64,000 nucleotides of DNA from Agromyces rhizosphaerae (GCF_027925245.1 NZ_BSDP01000001.1:2852001-2916000), one strand, 5' to 3'. Shown: positions 46,837 through 55,676, counted from the first letter of the stretch. Program-made: numbers and translations. The notes: generated from the sequence alone by a model not told the origin.

Positions 46837-47457
46837 ATGAGCCTCGTGGAGCGACTCTTCGGGCGGTCGAAGCCGACCCCGCAGCAGACCGAGCCGGACG
46901 CGAGCCCCGAGGCGGCCGCGCCGCCCGAACCCGTCGAGGCGCCGATCAATGCCGAGGTGCCGACCACCTCGGAGATCTTCCTCTCGTGGGTCGCCGACCT
47001 CGACGTTGAGCGCGAGGCGCGCGAACGCGCCCGGCAGTACGCCGCCGAGCGCGGCCTGCCGCCGCTCACGGTGCGGGTGCTCGGCGAGCCCGAGCACGTC
47101 GTCGACCTGCGCTACCTGCCGACGATGCGCCTGCGCATCACGGCGATCGAGCGCCACGTGCCCCACGACGAGGTCGACGCGCACACCGCCGACTCGTACC
47201 TGCTGGTGCGCGAGCGCGACCCCGCACACCACCCGCACCTGGTCGCCGTCTACGGTCGCCGTCGCCGCATCGGCCACCTCACCGAGTCGAAGTCGCGCGG
47301 CCTGCTGCCGCTGCTCGACGCGCTCGGTGCCGACGCCTACCTCGTCGCGGGTACCGAGGCGCCCGACGCCGGCGGGCGTCTCTGGGTGCACGCGCCGAAG
47401 GTGCCCGCGCTGCGCGCGTTCGCTCGTGACCGTGCTGCGGAGCCCGAGTCGAACTGA
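46837..47457 (+). CDS. Conserved hypothetical protein (possible HIRAN-like domain)
   Basis: A 206-residue soluble protein. A Pro/Ala/Glu-rich linker (about 12-45) is followed by an alpha/beta region; DSYLLVRERDPAHHPHLVAVYG and RRIGHLTESKSRGLLPLLDAL have a loose HIRAN-like look. The assignment is weak. Leaderless ATG; ends just before tRNA-Leu on the other strand. Confidence 0.65.
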   Translation: MSLVERLFGRSKPTPQQTEPDASPEAAAPPEPVEAPINAEVPTTSEIFLSWVADLDVEREARERARQYAAERGLPPLTVRVLGEPEHVVDLRYLPTMRLRITAIERHVPHDEVDAHTADSYLLVRERDPAHHPHLVAVYGRRRRIGHLTESKSRGLLPLLDALGADAYLVAGTEAPDAGGRLWVHAPKVPALRAFARDRAAEPESN

Positions 47458-47481
47458 CCCCTCGGCCCCGCGTCGATCGAG

Positions 47482-47563
47482 TGCGGAAGGTGGGACTCGA
47501 ACCCACACGCCCGAAGGCACAGGAACCTAAATCCTGCGTGTCTACCGATTTCACCACTCCCGC
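47482..47563 (-). tRNA. tRNA-Leu (TAG)
   Basis: 82-nt tRNA on the minus strand with a long variable arm (TGCCTTCGGGCG region), acceptor GCGGGAG pairing with CTTCCGC (one G:U), anticodon stem CAGGA/TCCTG and loop TTTAGGT giving UAG. CCA is not encoded. Confidence 0.93.
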
Positions 47564-47654
47564 GAGTGCGTGGACAGTCTAGGCGGGGCCCGCCTGATCA
47601 TCGCGGTGTGGACAACGCCGGCGCGCCCGGACGCTCTCGTCCACACTGTTGCGC

Positions 47655-48884
47655 ATGTCCGACGCGGTCCGCACGATCACCGAGCAGGTGCGGGCCCGCG
47701 TGCTGCGCGACGGCGTGGACCTGTCGCAGGATGCGGCACTGGCCGAACGGTACGCGCGCGACGAGATCCGTCGTCGTAGCGAGGGGCTCCTCGCCCGTGG
47801 CCGGCTCGCCGACGTCGACGAGCGCGAGGCGGCGCGCGAGGTCGTCGCAGCCCTCACCGGTCTCGGTGCGATCCAGCCGCTGCTCGACGACGAGAGCGTC
47901 GAGGAGATCTGGATCAACGGCCCGACGCGCGTGTTCGTCGCCCGCAACGGCGTCAGCGAGCTCACTTCCCTGGTGCTCACCGAGCAGGACGTGCGCGACC
48001 TGGTCGAGCGGATGCTCCGGGCATCCGGCCGCCGGGTCGACCTGAGCTCGCCATTCGTCGATGCGTCCCTGCCCGACGGCTCGCGCCTGCACGTCGCGAT
48101 CCCCGACGTGACGCGTCGCCACTGGGCCGTCAACATCCGCAAGTTCCACCGTCGCGTCCGCGACCTGCATGACCTCGTCGCATCGGGAAGCCTCACCGAG
48201 CAGGCGGCCGCCTTCCTCGATGCGAGCGTGCGTGCGGGCCTCAACATCCTCGTCTCGGGGCCGACGCACAGCGGCAAGACGACGATGCTCGGGGCGCTGC
48301 TGGGCTGCGTGCGCCCCGCCGAGCGCATCGTCACGGTCGAGGAGACCTTCGAGCTCGACCTCGCTGCGCGTGACGTGGTCGCGCTGCAGTGCCGCCAGCC
48401 GAACCTCGAGGGCGGCGGCGAGATCTCCCTGCGCCGGCTGGTCAAGGAGTCGCTGCGGATGCGCCCCGACCGCCTCGTCGTCGGCGAGGTGCGCGAGGCG
48501 GAGAGCCTCGACCTGCTGATCGCGCTGAACTCGGGCGTGCCGGGCATGTGCACGATCCACGCGAACAGTGCGGCGGATGCCCTGCTGAAGCTCTGCACCC
48601 TTCCGCTGCTCGCCGGTCGCAACATCGACGCCGCGTTCGTCGTGCCCACGGTCTCCTCCTGCATCGACTTGGTGGTGCACACGAGGCTCGGCGCCGACGG
48701 GGCACGGCAGGTCGAGGAGATCGCGCACCCCGCCGGCGTGGACGCCGCCGGACGCGTCGCCGTGGAGCAGGTCTTCGCGCGCGACGGCGGACGACTCCGG
48801 GCCTTGCCCGGCGCCGCCCCGGACCGGCGAAAGTTCGAGGCCGCCGGCATCGACCTCGAGGCCACGCTGCGAGACGTGGCGTGA
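47655..48884 (+). CDS. tadA: TadA/CpaF-family secretion ATPase
   Basis: A 409-residue type II/IV secretion ATPase driving Tad (Flp) pilus assembly. Walker A SGPTHSGKTTML (about 203-214), Asp-box VTVEETFELDL, Walker B region MRPDRLVVGEVREAE and His-box MCTIHANS are visible. The ATG is preceded by a near-consensus CACACT 7 nt upstream. First of the tadA-tadB-tadC run. Confidence 0.92.
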   Translation: MSDAVRTITEQVRARVLRDGVDLSQDAALAERYARDEIRRRSEGLLARGRLADVDEREAAREVVAALTGLGAIQPLLDDESVEEIWINGPTRVFVARNGVSELTSLVLTEQDVRDLVERMLRASGRRVDLSSPFVDASLPDGSRLHVAIPDVTRRHWAVNIRKFHRRVRDLHDLVASGSLTEQAAAFLDASVRAGLNILVSGPTHSGKTTMLGALLGCVRPAERIVTVEETFELDLAARDVVALQCRQPNLEGGGEISLRRLVKESLRMRPDRLVVGEVREAESLDLLIALNSGVPGMCTIHANSAADALLKLCTLPLLAGRNIDAAFVVPTVSSCIDLVVHTRLGADGARQVEEIAHPAGVDAAGRVAVEQVFARDGGRLRALPGAAPDRRKFEAAGIDLEATLRDVA

Positions 48885-49756
48885 CCGCGATCGCGGTCGC
48901 CCTCGGCGGCGCGCTCGGGGTCGGCCTCGTGCTCTGCGCCTCGCCCTGGCTCTGGCCCCGGCGCGCCGTGGTCTCGCCGGCCACGAGCGTCGGCGTCACC
49001 CCGCGAGTGCGCGGCACCCTCGCCGCCGCCGGCCTCCCCGGGGTCTCGCCCACGCTGCTGGTCGTGATGTCGATCGTGTTCGCGGGCGTCGGCGGCACGA
49101 CCGTGCTGGCGATCTCCGGCGTCGTCGCGCTGGCCGGTGCCATCGCCGCGGCCGCGCTCACCCTGCCCTGGGTGCTGGTGCGGCAGCGCCTCGTCGCCCG
49201 TCGTGCCGCCCACCGGTCGGCGTGGCCCGACCTCGTCGACCACCTCGTCTCGGCGGTGCGGGCCGGCATGTCGTTGCCCGACGCCGTATCGGCACTCGCC
49301 GAGGTCGGACCCGCTCCGCTGCGCGCCGCATTCGCCGAGTTCCGCCGCGACTGGCACGAGACCGCGAACTTCTCCGCGAGCCTCGACCGCCTGAAGGCGA
49401 CCCTCGCCGACCCCGTCGGCGACCGCATCATCGAGACCCTTCGCATGGCGCGGGAGATCGGCGGCACCGAGCTGACCTCGACGCTGCGCGCGCTGTCGGC
49501 GTACCTGCGGTCGGATGCCGCGCTGCGCGCCGAGGTCTCAGCCAGGCAGGGGTGGGTGCGCAACGCCGCCCGACTCGGGGTGTGCGCGCCGTGGCTCCTC
49601 CTGCTGATCCTCTCGACGCGCCCGGAGGCCATCGCCGCGTACAACACGCCCGCCGGCATGGCGCTGATCGTGATCGGCCTCGGAGTGAGCGTGGTCGCGT
49701 ACCGGCTGATGCTCGGCCTCGGTCGGCTCCCCGACGAGGGGAGGTGGCTCGCGTGA
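48881..49756 (+). CDS. tadB: TadB-like Tad pilus inner-membrane protein (type II secretion F domain)
   Basis: A 291-residue protein with N-terminal membrane helices, a cytoplasmic T2SSF domain (WPDLVDHLVSAVRAGMSLPDAVSALAEVGP, REIGGTELTSTLRALSAYLR) and two C-terminal helices. GTG start overlapping the tadA stop (GTGA). The complete C-terminal helices here contrast with the truncated tadC. Confidence 0.88.
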   Translation: MTAIAVALGGALGVGLVLCASPWLWPRRAVVSPATSVGVTPRVRGTLAAAGLPGVSPTLLVVMSIVFAGVGGTTVLAISGVVALAGAIAAAALTLPWVLVRQRLVARRAAHRSAWPDLVDHLVSAVRAGMSLPDAVSALAEVGPAPLRAAFAEFRRDWHETANFSASLDRLKATLADPVGDRIIETLRMAREIGGTELTSTLRALSAYLRSDAALRAEVSARQGWVRNAARLGVCAPWLLLLILSTRPEAIAAYNTPAGMALIVIGLGVSVVAYRLMLGLGRLPDEGRWLA

Positions 49757-50670
49757 GCGCGGCATCCGTCGCCCTGGGCGCATGCCTCGGCATCGGACTG
49801 TGGTGCCTGCTCGCGGCACTGCCGAGCTGGAGCCGGCCCCGGGCTCTCCAGCGGGTCGCCCCGTACGTGCTCGACGTGTCGCCCGAGGCGCATGCGATCG
49901 TGCACCGGGAGCGCAGCGACCCGATGGCAGTGCTCGTCGGATTGTTCGGGCCCGCGATGGAGTCGACGCTGCGCGCCGTGGCCCTGGTGTTCGGCGACGA
50001 CGCGCAGATCGTCAGGCGCGCACGCCAGGCGGGCCTCGCGACGGCGCCCGCGCGTCTGCGCATGCAGCAGCTGGTCGCGGCGGTCGGCGCCGGAGCGGTG
50101 ACCGTCGCGGCCGTGGTGCTCGCGCCCGGACTCGCGGGGCTGCCGCCGGCGGCGCGGATCGTCCTGCCGCTCATCGCCGCCGCAGCCGGGGCGCTGGCCC
50201 CGCAGCAGCTCCTCGAATGGCGGGCTCGCCGACGCATGCGGCGCCTCGCGAGCGAGCTGCCCACCGTGCTGGAGTTCCTCACGCTGAGCATCACGGCGGG
50301 CGAGTCGATGCTCGATGCGGTCACCCGGGTGTCGAGGGTGGGGACCGGCGTACTGGCGAGCGAGTTCGCCGGTGTCGTGGCATCCGTGCACACCGGGGTC
50401 CCCCTCGTGCGCGCGCTCCGAGATCTCGCCGCGGCGCTCGACGAGCCGAGCCTCGATCGCTGCATCTCGCAGGTCATCGCCGCGATGGAGCGCGGGGTCC
50501 CCACCGCCGAGGTGCTGCGCGCGCTCGCCGGGGACGTGCGCGGCGAGGCATCCCGTGCCCTGATCGAGCTGGCCGGCCGCAAGGAGATCGCGATGCTCGT
50601 GCCGGGCACAATGGCGGAAACGTACCTTACCCCCGGAAGAGCCGCTCAGTCGATACACTCTGCCGCATGA
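49753..50670 (+). pseudogene. tadC: tadC, 3'-truncated by insertion of a mobile element
   Basis: A T2SSF-domain protein coupled to tadB (GTGA overlap). It is normal through ELPTVLEFLTLSITAGESMLDAVTRVS and GRKEIAMLVP, the point where TadC proteins enter their last membrane helix. Instead the frame continues as GTMAETYLTPGRAAQSIHSAA and stops, while base composition drops. About 20-25 residues, including the final membrane helix, are missing. The Tad system is therefore probably inactive unless the element excises or the new tail is tolerated. Confidence 0.85.
50654..50659 (+). promoter_or_regulatory. -10 box TACACT, leaderless start
   Basis: TACACT ends 7 nt before the ATG at 50667, the first gene inside the element. 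Confidence 0.5.
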
Positions 50671-51296
50671 GTTACCCGCCACTGCCCCATGGCCCGAATA
50701 GCGGCGCAGTCAAGGAACTTCTGGAGGCGCTGTCGATGCTCTCAGTCCCCGAGCTCGACGCGGCGGCCACAGCCGCGAATGAGTTCATTCGTCCACGAGT
50801 GACGGATGCCCTAAGGACCGAACGCGCCGAGAACATGCGGCGGATCGCATACGCCATGGAGCAGCAGCGCTATGGGATGGGCTTCCTTTCGGAGGCTCAC
50901 CGGCAGCAGGCAACGCGAATGTCCGCGCAGGAGCGGGAGCGTGTCCTAGTCGACGAGCCCGGGCACTACGAGCACGCATGGTCAATCCTCGAGGCGGAGA
51001 TTACTGCGCCCGTTATGGCCACCCTGAAGACTCGCGACGGAGAAGATGTGGGAGGAGCCGCGTACAACAACGCGATGTCGAGAATCATTGACGCGGCGAA
51101 GGCGCGCTCTCTGAAGCCAGGTGGAATTGACCAGAAGACTACGGAGTGGCTCCGACCCGGAGCGTACGCTGCTGAGCGGGCGGGTCGGGTGTTGGTTGTG
51201 CAGGACCTGATCCCGGCCGCTCAGTTCGAGCCCTTCGCGGCCCCGATGCGGGCGTGCGGTATCGACCTACTAGCGCTAGTTGGCGAAGGCCGGTAG
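50667..51296 (+). CDS. Hypothetical protein of the mobile element
   Basis: A 209-residue, mostly helical soluble protein (AVKELLEALSMLSVPELDAAATAANEFIRPRVTDAL at the N-terminus). No family recognised. First + strand gene after the left boundary; leaderless start. Codon use is less GC-biased than in the chromosome. Confidence 0.65.
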   Translation: MSYPPLPHGPNSGAVKELLEALSMLSVPELDAAATAANEFIRPRVTDALRTERAENMRRIAYAMEQQRYGMGFLSEAHRQQATRMSAQERERVLVDEPGHYEHAWSILEAEITAPVMATLKTRDGEDVGGAAYNNAMSRIIDAAKARSLKPGGIDQKTTEWLRPGAYAAERAGRVLVVQDLIPAAQFEPFAAPMRACGIDLLALVGEGR

Positions 51297-51398
51297 CGGC
51301 GGCATCTGGGCACGAGCCTGGGTCATCTGGAGCCCGGCACAATTGCGAGTGGGTACCGTGTACCAGGTCGGCGCAACGGGCGTCCCCGAGGCTTCCGC

Positions 51399-51404
51399 TA
51401 CGCT
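51399..51404 (+). promoter_or_regulatory. -10 box TACGCT, leaderless start
   Basis: TACGCT ends 6 nt before the ATG at 51411. Confidence 0.5.
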
Positions 51405-51410
51405 CGCGCT

Positions 51411-51734
51411 ATGGATGACGAGTGGCAGGTTGCTGAGGGAATCAAATGGATTCATGTGCCGGGGTTCGGTCGTATCAACCCTAGGCGCGACACCGTGGCG
51501 GGCGGACGCCAATACTTCACGGCGTACGTAGACGGTGATGAGTATGCAACCGCGTCTGGCGCAGAAATCACCGGCGGCCCGGAGACCTACTACTTCGAGT
51601 TCGATCAGCCCTTCTTGCTCGCCGATAGGACTCGGAAGCTCTGCGCGGAGGTGATGATCTCGCTGCTGCCCGGAGGGCGCTACGCCGTGAAGTATCGCCG
51701 GGGGCAGTGGCCAATTGGCGGAGGAGGCTGGTGA
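51411..51734 (+). CDS. Hypothetical protein
   Basis: A 107-residue, probably beta-rich protein (MDDEWQVAEGIKWIHVPGFG; YFTAYVDGDEYATASG). No family recognised. Leaderless ATG. It lies 140 bp upstream of the methyltransferase and is transcribed in the same direction, so it may belong to the same cargo module. Confidence 0.6.
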   Translation: MDDEWQVAEGIKWIHVPGFGRINPRRDTVAGGRQYFTAYVDGDEYATASGAEITGGPETYYFEFDQPFLLADRTRKLCAEVMISLLPGGRYAVKYRRGQWPIGGGGW

Positions 51735-51874
51735 CGCAGGCCTCCCGGGACCTACAGTTCCCGCTGTCACGCGGCGGACGGAATGGCGGGCGGGTCACTA
51801 TCGGTGGTTCCCAATAGGATCGGGACCACAACCGACCGGGGGAGCCCGGCCCGACCCAGGAGCGACTTGCCATC

Positions 51875-52885
51875 GTGGCGAAGAACAGCAGTTTGACCGC
51901 AGCCAAGTCCGCCAAGGAAGACGAGTTCTACACTCAACTGTCGGATATCGAGAAGGAGCTCAAGCACTACCGGAGTCACTTTGAGGGCAAGGTTGTGTAC
52001 CTCAACTGCGACGATCCGCGGGTAAGCAACTTCTTCCACTACTTCAGCTACAACTTCGAGAAGCTCGGGCTCAAGAAGCTCATCGCTACGTGCTACAAGA
52101 GCCAGGACATCGACTTGTTCAGTGAGCACAACACCGAGCAAGCCGTCTACCTCGAGTACGAGGGTGACAAGGATGGGGACCTCGTGCCGGGGCCGAATGA
52201 GATCGGCATCAAGCCCTTGAAGGGCGACGGCGACTTCCGCAGTTCTGAGAGCATTGAGCTGCTCAAGCAGGCTGACATCGTGGTCACCAATCCGCCGTTC
52301 TCGCTCTTCCGCGAACACGTAGCCCAGCTCATCGATCACAACAAGAAGTTCCTCCTCATCGGCAGTCAGAATGCGATCACGTACAAGGACGTCTTCCGGC
52401 TCTTCAAGGAAGACAAGCTCTGGCAGGGGTACAACAGTGGCGACATGGCTTTTCAGGTCCCCGATCACTACCCGCCGCGTGAGACGCGCTTCTGGGTCGA
52501 CGAATCAGGTACCAAATGGCGGAGCCTCGGCAACGCCTGCTGGTTCACGAATCTCGATACCCCGAAGCGCCACGAAGATCTGATCCTCTACAAGTCCTAC
52601 TCGCCGGCAGAGTTTCCGACCTATGACAACTACGACGCAATCGAGGTTGGTCGAACCGAGCACATCCCGGCTGACTACGACGGTGTGATGGGCGTACCTA
52701 TCACCTTCCTCAGCCGCTACAACCCGGATCAGTTCGAGATCGTCGGTTCCGACCACGAAGTCAAGGATGGGCTACTGCCCTGGCTTGTGCGGGAGGGTTG
52801 GACTGGGAAGGTCGATCGCGCGTACCTGAACGGCAAGCGCATGTACGCGAGAATCCTCATCCGCCGCAAGGGAGCTCCTGCATGA
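51875..52885 (+). CDS. EcoRI-family adenine-specific DNA methyltransferase
   Basis: A 336-residue N6-adenine methyltransferase resembling M.EcoRI. The catalytic NPPF motif is N139-F142 in IVVTNPPFSLFREHV; NCDDPRVSNFFHYFSYNF and ITFLSRYNPDQFEIVG are family landmarks. It should modify adenines in a short recognition site; specificity is not predictable. GTG start (GTGGCGAAG) with AGGAG upstream. The next gene overlaps its stop (ATGA). No EcoRI-type endonuclease is next to it; the partner is a DUF262-HNH protein instead. GC is much lower than in the chromosome. Confidence 0.9.
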   Translation: MAKNSSLTAAKSAKEDEFYTQLSDIEKELKHYRSHFEGKVVYLNCDDPRVSNFFHYFSYNFEKLGLKKLIATCYKSQDIDLFSEHNTEQAVYLEYEGDKDGDLVPGPNEIGIKPLKGDGDFRSSESIELLKQADIVVTNPPFSLFREHVAQLIDHNKKFLLIGSQNAITYKDVFRLFKEDKLWQGYNSGDMAFQVPDHYPPRETRFWVDESGTKWRSLGNACWFTNLDTPKRHEDLILYKSYSPAEFPTYDNYDAIEVGRTEHIPADYDGVMGVPITFLSRYNPDQFEIVGSDHEVKDGLLPWLVREGWTGKVDRAYLNGKRMYARILIRRKGAPA

Positions 52886-53988
52886 AGATGACGATTCAGC
52901 CGACCAAAGTGACGGTCCGCGAGCTCACCAGCGGCTACCAGGATCACGCCGAAGCCGGAGTAGTCGGCTACGGCGGGAAGCTCGACATTCGACCGCCCTA
53001 CCAGCGCGAGTTCGTCTATGACGACAAGCAGCGTGACGCAGTGATCGACACGCTCTTCAAGGATTACCCGCTGAACGTCATGTACTGGGCGGTCCGCGAC
53101 GACGTGCCGGAGGGCGACGAACGCATCTACGAGGTGATGGACGGACAGCAGCGCACCATCAGCATCTGCCAGTACGTCGATTCTGTCTTCGCGTTCGAAG
53201 GGCGCTACTTCCACAATCTCCAGCCTGACGAGAGCGCCCGGATCCTCGACTATGAGCTGACTGTCTACCTGTGCTCAGGACCGCCGAGCGAGAAGCTGGC
53301 GTGGTTCCGCACAATCAACATCGCGGGCGAAGAACTTACCGATCAGGAGATGCTGAACGCCGTCTACGCCGGGCCTTGGGTCTCTGAGGCGAAGAAGATC
53401 TTCAGCAAGAATGGCTGTCCCGCATACGGGCTCGGCTCCGCGTACATGAAGGGCTCTCCGATCAGGCAGCAGTACCTCGAGACCGTCATCAAATGGTTCA
53501 ACGATGGCGACGTCGAAAGTTACATGGCTGCGCACCATCACGACCCGAACGCGAACGAGCTGTGGCTCTACTTCCAGGCTGTTATCGCCTGGGTCAACAG
53601 CACGTTCCCCAAGTATCGCGGTCTGATGAAGGGCCTCCCGTGGGGAGTGCTCTACAACCAGTACAAGGGCACGTCCTGGGACTCGGCGAAGCTTGAAGCG
53701 AGGATTGCGGATCTAGTCCAGAACGACGACGTAACGAACAAGAAGGGCGCATACCTCTACGTCCTGAGCGGTCAGGAGAAACACCTCAACATCCGCGCCT
53801 TCAGCCCAGCCGAACGGCTGGCGGCGTACGAGCGGCAGGCGGGTGTTTGCCCGGTGTGTGGCGAGCACTACGAACTGAACGAAATGGAAGCTGACCACAT
53901 CACGCCGTGGCGCGAGGGAGGTCGGACGAGCGCTGAGAATTGCCAGATGCTCTGTGTAGAGGACAACCGCCGCAAGGGGGCGAGGTAG
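52882..53988 (+). CDS. DUF262 (ParB/GmrS-like) protein with C-terminal HNH endonuclease domain
   Basis: A 368-residue two-domain protein. The N-terminal DUF262 domain has IRPPYQREFVYDDKQRDAVI and the nucleotide-binding-type motif DGQQRT (87-92), as in GmrSD-type type IV restriction proteins. The C-terminal HNH domain has CPVC (C323, C326) and EADHITPWREGG (H339), ending LCVEDNRRKG, where the second Cys of the usual LCxxCN pair is Asp. ATGA overlap with the methyltransferase and a 4-nt gap to the DUF3800 gene point to one transcript. Likely the nuclease or effector of the cassette. Confidence 0.87.
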   Translation: MKMTIQPTKVTVRELTSGYQDHAEAGVVGYGGKLDIRPPYQREFVYDDKQRDAVIDTLFKDYPLNVMYWAVRDDVPEGDERIYEVMDGQQRTISICQYVDSVFAFEGRYFHNLQPDESARILDYELTVYLCSGPPSEKLAWFRTINIAGEELTDQEMLNAVYAGPWVSEAKKIFSKNGCPAYGLGSAYMKGSPIRQQYLETVIKWFNDGDVESYMAAHHHDPNANELWLYFQAVIAWVNSTFPKYRGLMKGLPWGVLYNQYKGTSWDSAKLEARIADLVQNDDVTNKKGAYLYVLSGQEKHLNIRAFSPAERLAAYERQAGVCPVCGEHYELNEMEADHITPWREGGRTSAENCQMLCVEDNRRKGAR

Positions 53989-53992
53989 ACGC

Positions 53993-54820
53993 ATGCACGT
54001 TGCGTACGTGGACGACACCAAGCAGCGAGGGCGTCGGCGGGGGATGGGCCAACTGGTCGCCCTCGGTGCTGCGATCTTTGGCGAGGATCAGATCCAACCG
54101 TTTGCCGAGGCGTTCCGCGCGATCTATGACGATTTTGGCGTGCCGTACGAGGTCGAACTCAAGTGGTCGAATTCTCAGCGCACCAACTGGTGGGCCGAGT
54201 CCGAGGAGCGGAGGGCGAAGCAGACCCCCATGCGTCAGCGCGTCCTCGAAGCTGCTCAGGCGCACGATGTGCGCGTAATCGTGGTGATCTGGGATCTCGG
54301 TGGCGGAGTCGCCACCGCTGGCGGTGAAGGGCCGGAAGACGCAGTCATTACATTCATGTTCGAGCGGGTCTCAATGCAGCTCGAGAACGCGGGTCATCGC
54401 GGCATTATTGTCTTCGACAAGCCGGGGGGCTCGCACCGCGACGAAGCGAACTGGCTTACGGGTCGCGCCGAGATGGTGCAATTAGGCACGCAGTACGTGA
54501 AGCCAAACGCGATAGTTACCCAAGTTCTAACAGCTCCCTCCCACCTCCATCCTCACCTTCAACTCGCCGATCTGATTGCAGGCAGTGTCACTGCCGCGGT
54601 GGCAGGTGTTCAGCATGGGCTGGATCTGATTCCTCTCATCAAACCCATGATGTGCACCAACTGGAGGGGTAACGTCGGCGGAACTGGGTTGAAGTTGTAT
54701 CCGGACGATCTGAATAATCTGAATTACTGGGTTCTAGACGAGGACTCATTCTCCCGGGGCGCCGGTGGCGTCCGCCTTCCGCGTACAGGATGGCGGTATG
54801 CGGAGGACGACGGGCTTTGA
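53993..54820 (+). CDS. DUF3800 domain protein (RNase H-like fold)
   Basis: A 275-residue protein with the DUF3800 pattern: N-terminal AYVDDT (D7, D8), ELKWS (E55-W58), a middle strand IVFDKPGGSH and HLQLADLIAG (H188, D193). These acidic residues form the putative metal site of an RNase H-like nuclease fold. DUF3800 genes are frequent in defence and mobile regions, with no settled function. Start ATG has AAGGGGGCGAGG upstream and follows the DUF262-HNH stop by 4 nt. Confidence 0.85.
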   Translation: MHVAYVDDTKQRGRRRGMGQLVALGAAIFGEDQIQPFAEAFRAIYDDFGVPYEVELKWSNSQRTNWWAESEERRAKQTPMRQRVLEAAQAHDVRVIVVIWDLGGGVATAGGEGPEDAVITFMFERVSMQLENAGHRGIIVFDKPGGSHRDEANWLTGRAEMVQLGTQYVKPNAIVTQVLTAPSHLHPHLQLADLIAGSVTAAVAGVQHGLDLIPLIKPMMCTNWRGNVGGTGLKLYPDDLNNLNYWVLDEDSFSRGAGGVRLPRTGWRYAEDDGL

Positions 54821-54867
54821 CGAGTTCCAGCCGCCGCGGGTAGCCGCATCTGTGGCAGCATCACCTC

Positions 54868-55131
54868 ATGGGAATCTTCGACTCCGTCGCACGAGCCATG
54901 GGCAGTCTCCGACCGCTGTCAGACGAAGAGTTGGAAGAGGACTACGAGGCGCTGCGACAGCGGTATGTGTCCAGTGGGAGCGTCGCGGAGTCGACGAGAC
55001 TCTACGGTGTGCTTCAGCGCTACAACGAAGAGATCACCCGCCGCGCGAACGATGCGTACGACCGAGAGCACCCGAACCCACCTGAGCGCAGGCATCGGGA
55101 GCACGGCTGGTACCTCCCGAACGACGACTAG
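54868..55131 (+). CDS. Small hypothetical protein
   Basis: An 87-residue charged, helical protein (SDEELEEDYEALRQRYVSSG; RANDAYDREHPNPPERRHREHGW). No family recognised. Weak -10-like CAGCAT 6 nt before the ATG. Last + strand gene of the cargo; a strong hairpin follows. Confidence 0.6.
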   Translation: MGIFDSVARAMGSLRPLSDEELEEDYEALRQRYVSSGSVAESTRLYGVLQRYNEEITRRANDAYDREHPNPPERRHREHGWYLPNDD

Positions 55132-55148
55132 GAGTGTCAGGGTACGAG

Positions 55149-55188
55149 AGAGGGACACCCCTAGCGCGTTCGCTAGGAGTGCCCCTCT
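55149..55188. terminator. Hairpin between convergent modules of the element
   Basis: 18-bp arms AGAGGGACACCCCTAGCG and CGCTAGGAGTGCCCCTCT match at 16 of 18 positions around a 4-nt loop. It lies between the last + gene and the first - gene and can serve both directions. Confidence 0.75.
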
Positions 55189-55224
55189 GAGTCGTTCAGC
55201 CGGTGACGGCCTTCATGCAGCCGC

Positions 55225-55566
55225 CTACTTGACTGGTGCCCGCCGTGCGGGAGACTTCTTGGCTGGTGCCTTCGCCGTGGTCGGCTTCGCAGCAGGCTTG
55301 GACGCAGCCTCCAGCTCCCAGCCGGTGGGCAGCTCGTCCACGTTGGCGCTGGCCCGCTCGACCAGCGCGTCGAACTCGCCGGCTTCGATCGCCTCGACGA
55401 ACGCCTGCCAAGCGATCGCTCGCATTGCCTTGTAGCGGTTCTTCTGCACGTTGATGTCGTGGGCCTCGATCACCCGCATGATGCCCTCGTTGACGATCTG
55501 CTGGGGTGTGAGCTCAACGGTCTCAGTGGTCTCGACGGGTGCCTTGGTGGTGGTCTTGCTGGCCAT
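55225..55566 (-). CDS. Small protein with basic Ala/Lys/Pro tail, function unknown
   Basis: A 113-residue protein. A central helical part (TPQQIVNEGIMRVIEAHDINVQKNRYKAMRAIAWQAFVEAI) is followed by a histone-like tail (AAKPTTAKAPAKKSPARRAPVK) that could bind DNA. Start ATG at 55566 has AGGAG upstream; a longer frame to 55620 would begin in the leader. The TSAGGCAAA motif lies about 55 bp upstream. Confidence 0.65.
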   Translation of the reverse strand: MASKTTTKAPVETTETVELTPQQIVNEGIMRVIEAHDINVQKNRYKAMRAIAWQAFVEAIEAGEFDALVERASANVDELPTGWELEAASKPAAKPTTAKAPAKKSPARRAPVK

Positions 55567-55620
55567 GATGGGGTTCTCCTTGGGTGTCAGAATCTCGAAC
55601 ATGTGTTCGAACAAGGGCAC

Positions 55621-55629
55621 TTTGCCTGA
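55621..55629 (-). promoter_or_regulatory. TCAGGCAAA motif (copy 1)
   Basis: Minus-strand GTCAGGCAAAGTGCCC, upstream of the gene at 55566. Shared with the sites at 56007, 57849 and 63380. Confidence 0.5.
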
Positions 55630-55676
55630 CGTCGATCAGAGTGCGCAAACCCTGGATAGAGCGTGGTTCCACGTCA

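Noticed and set aside
46780..47520. 246-codon minus-strand frame
   Set aside because: Antisense to the better-supported 46837-47457 gene, which has a leaderless promoter and sensible composition; the frame also runs into tRNA-Leu.
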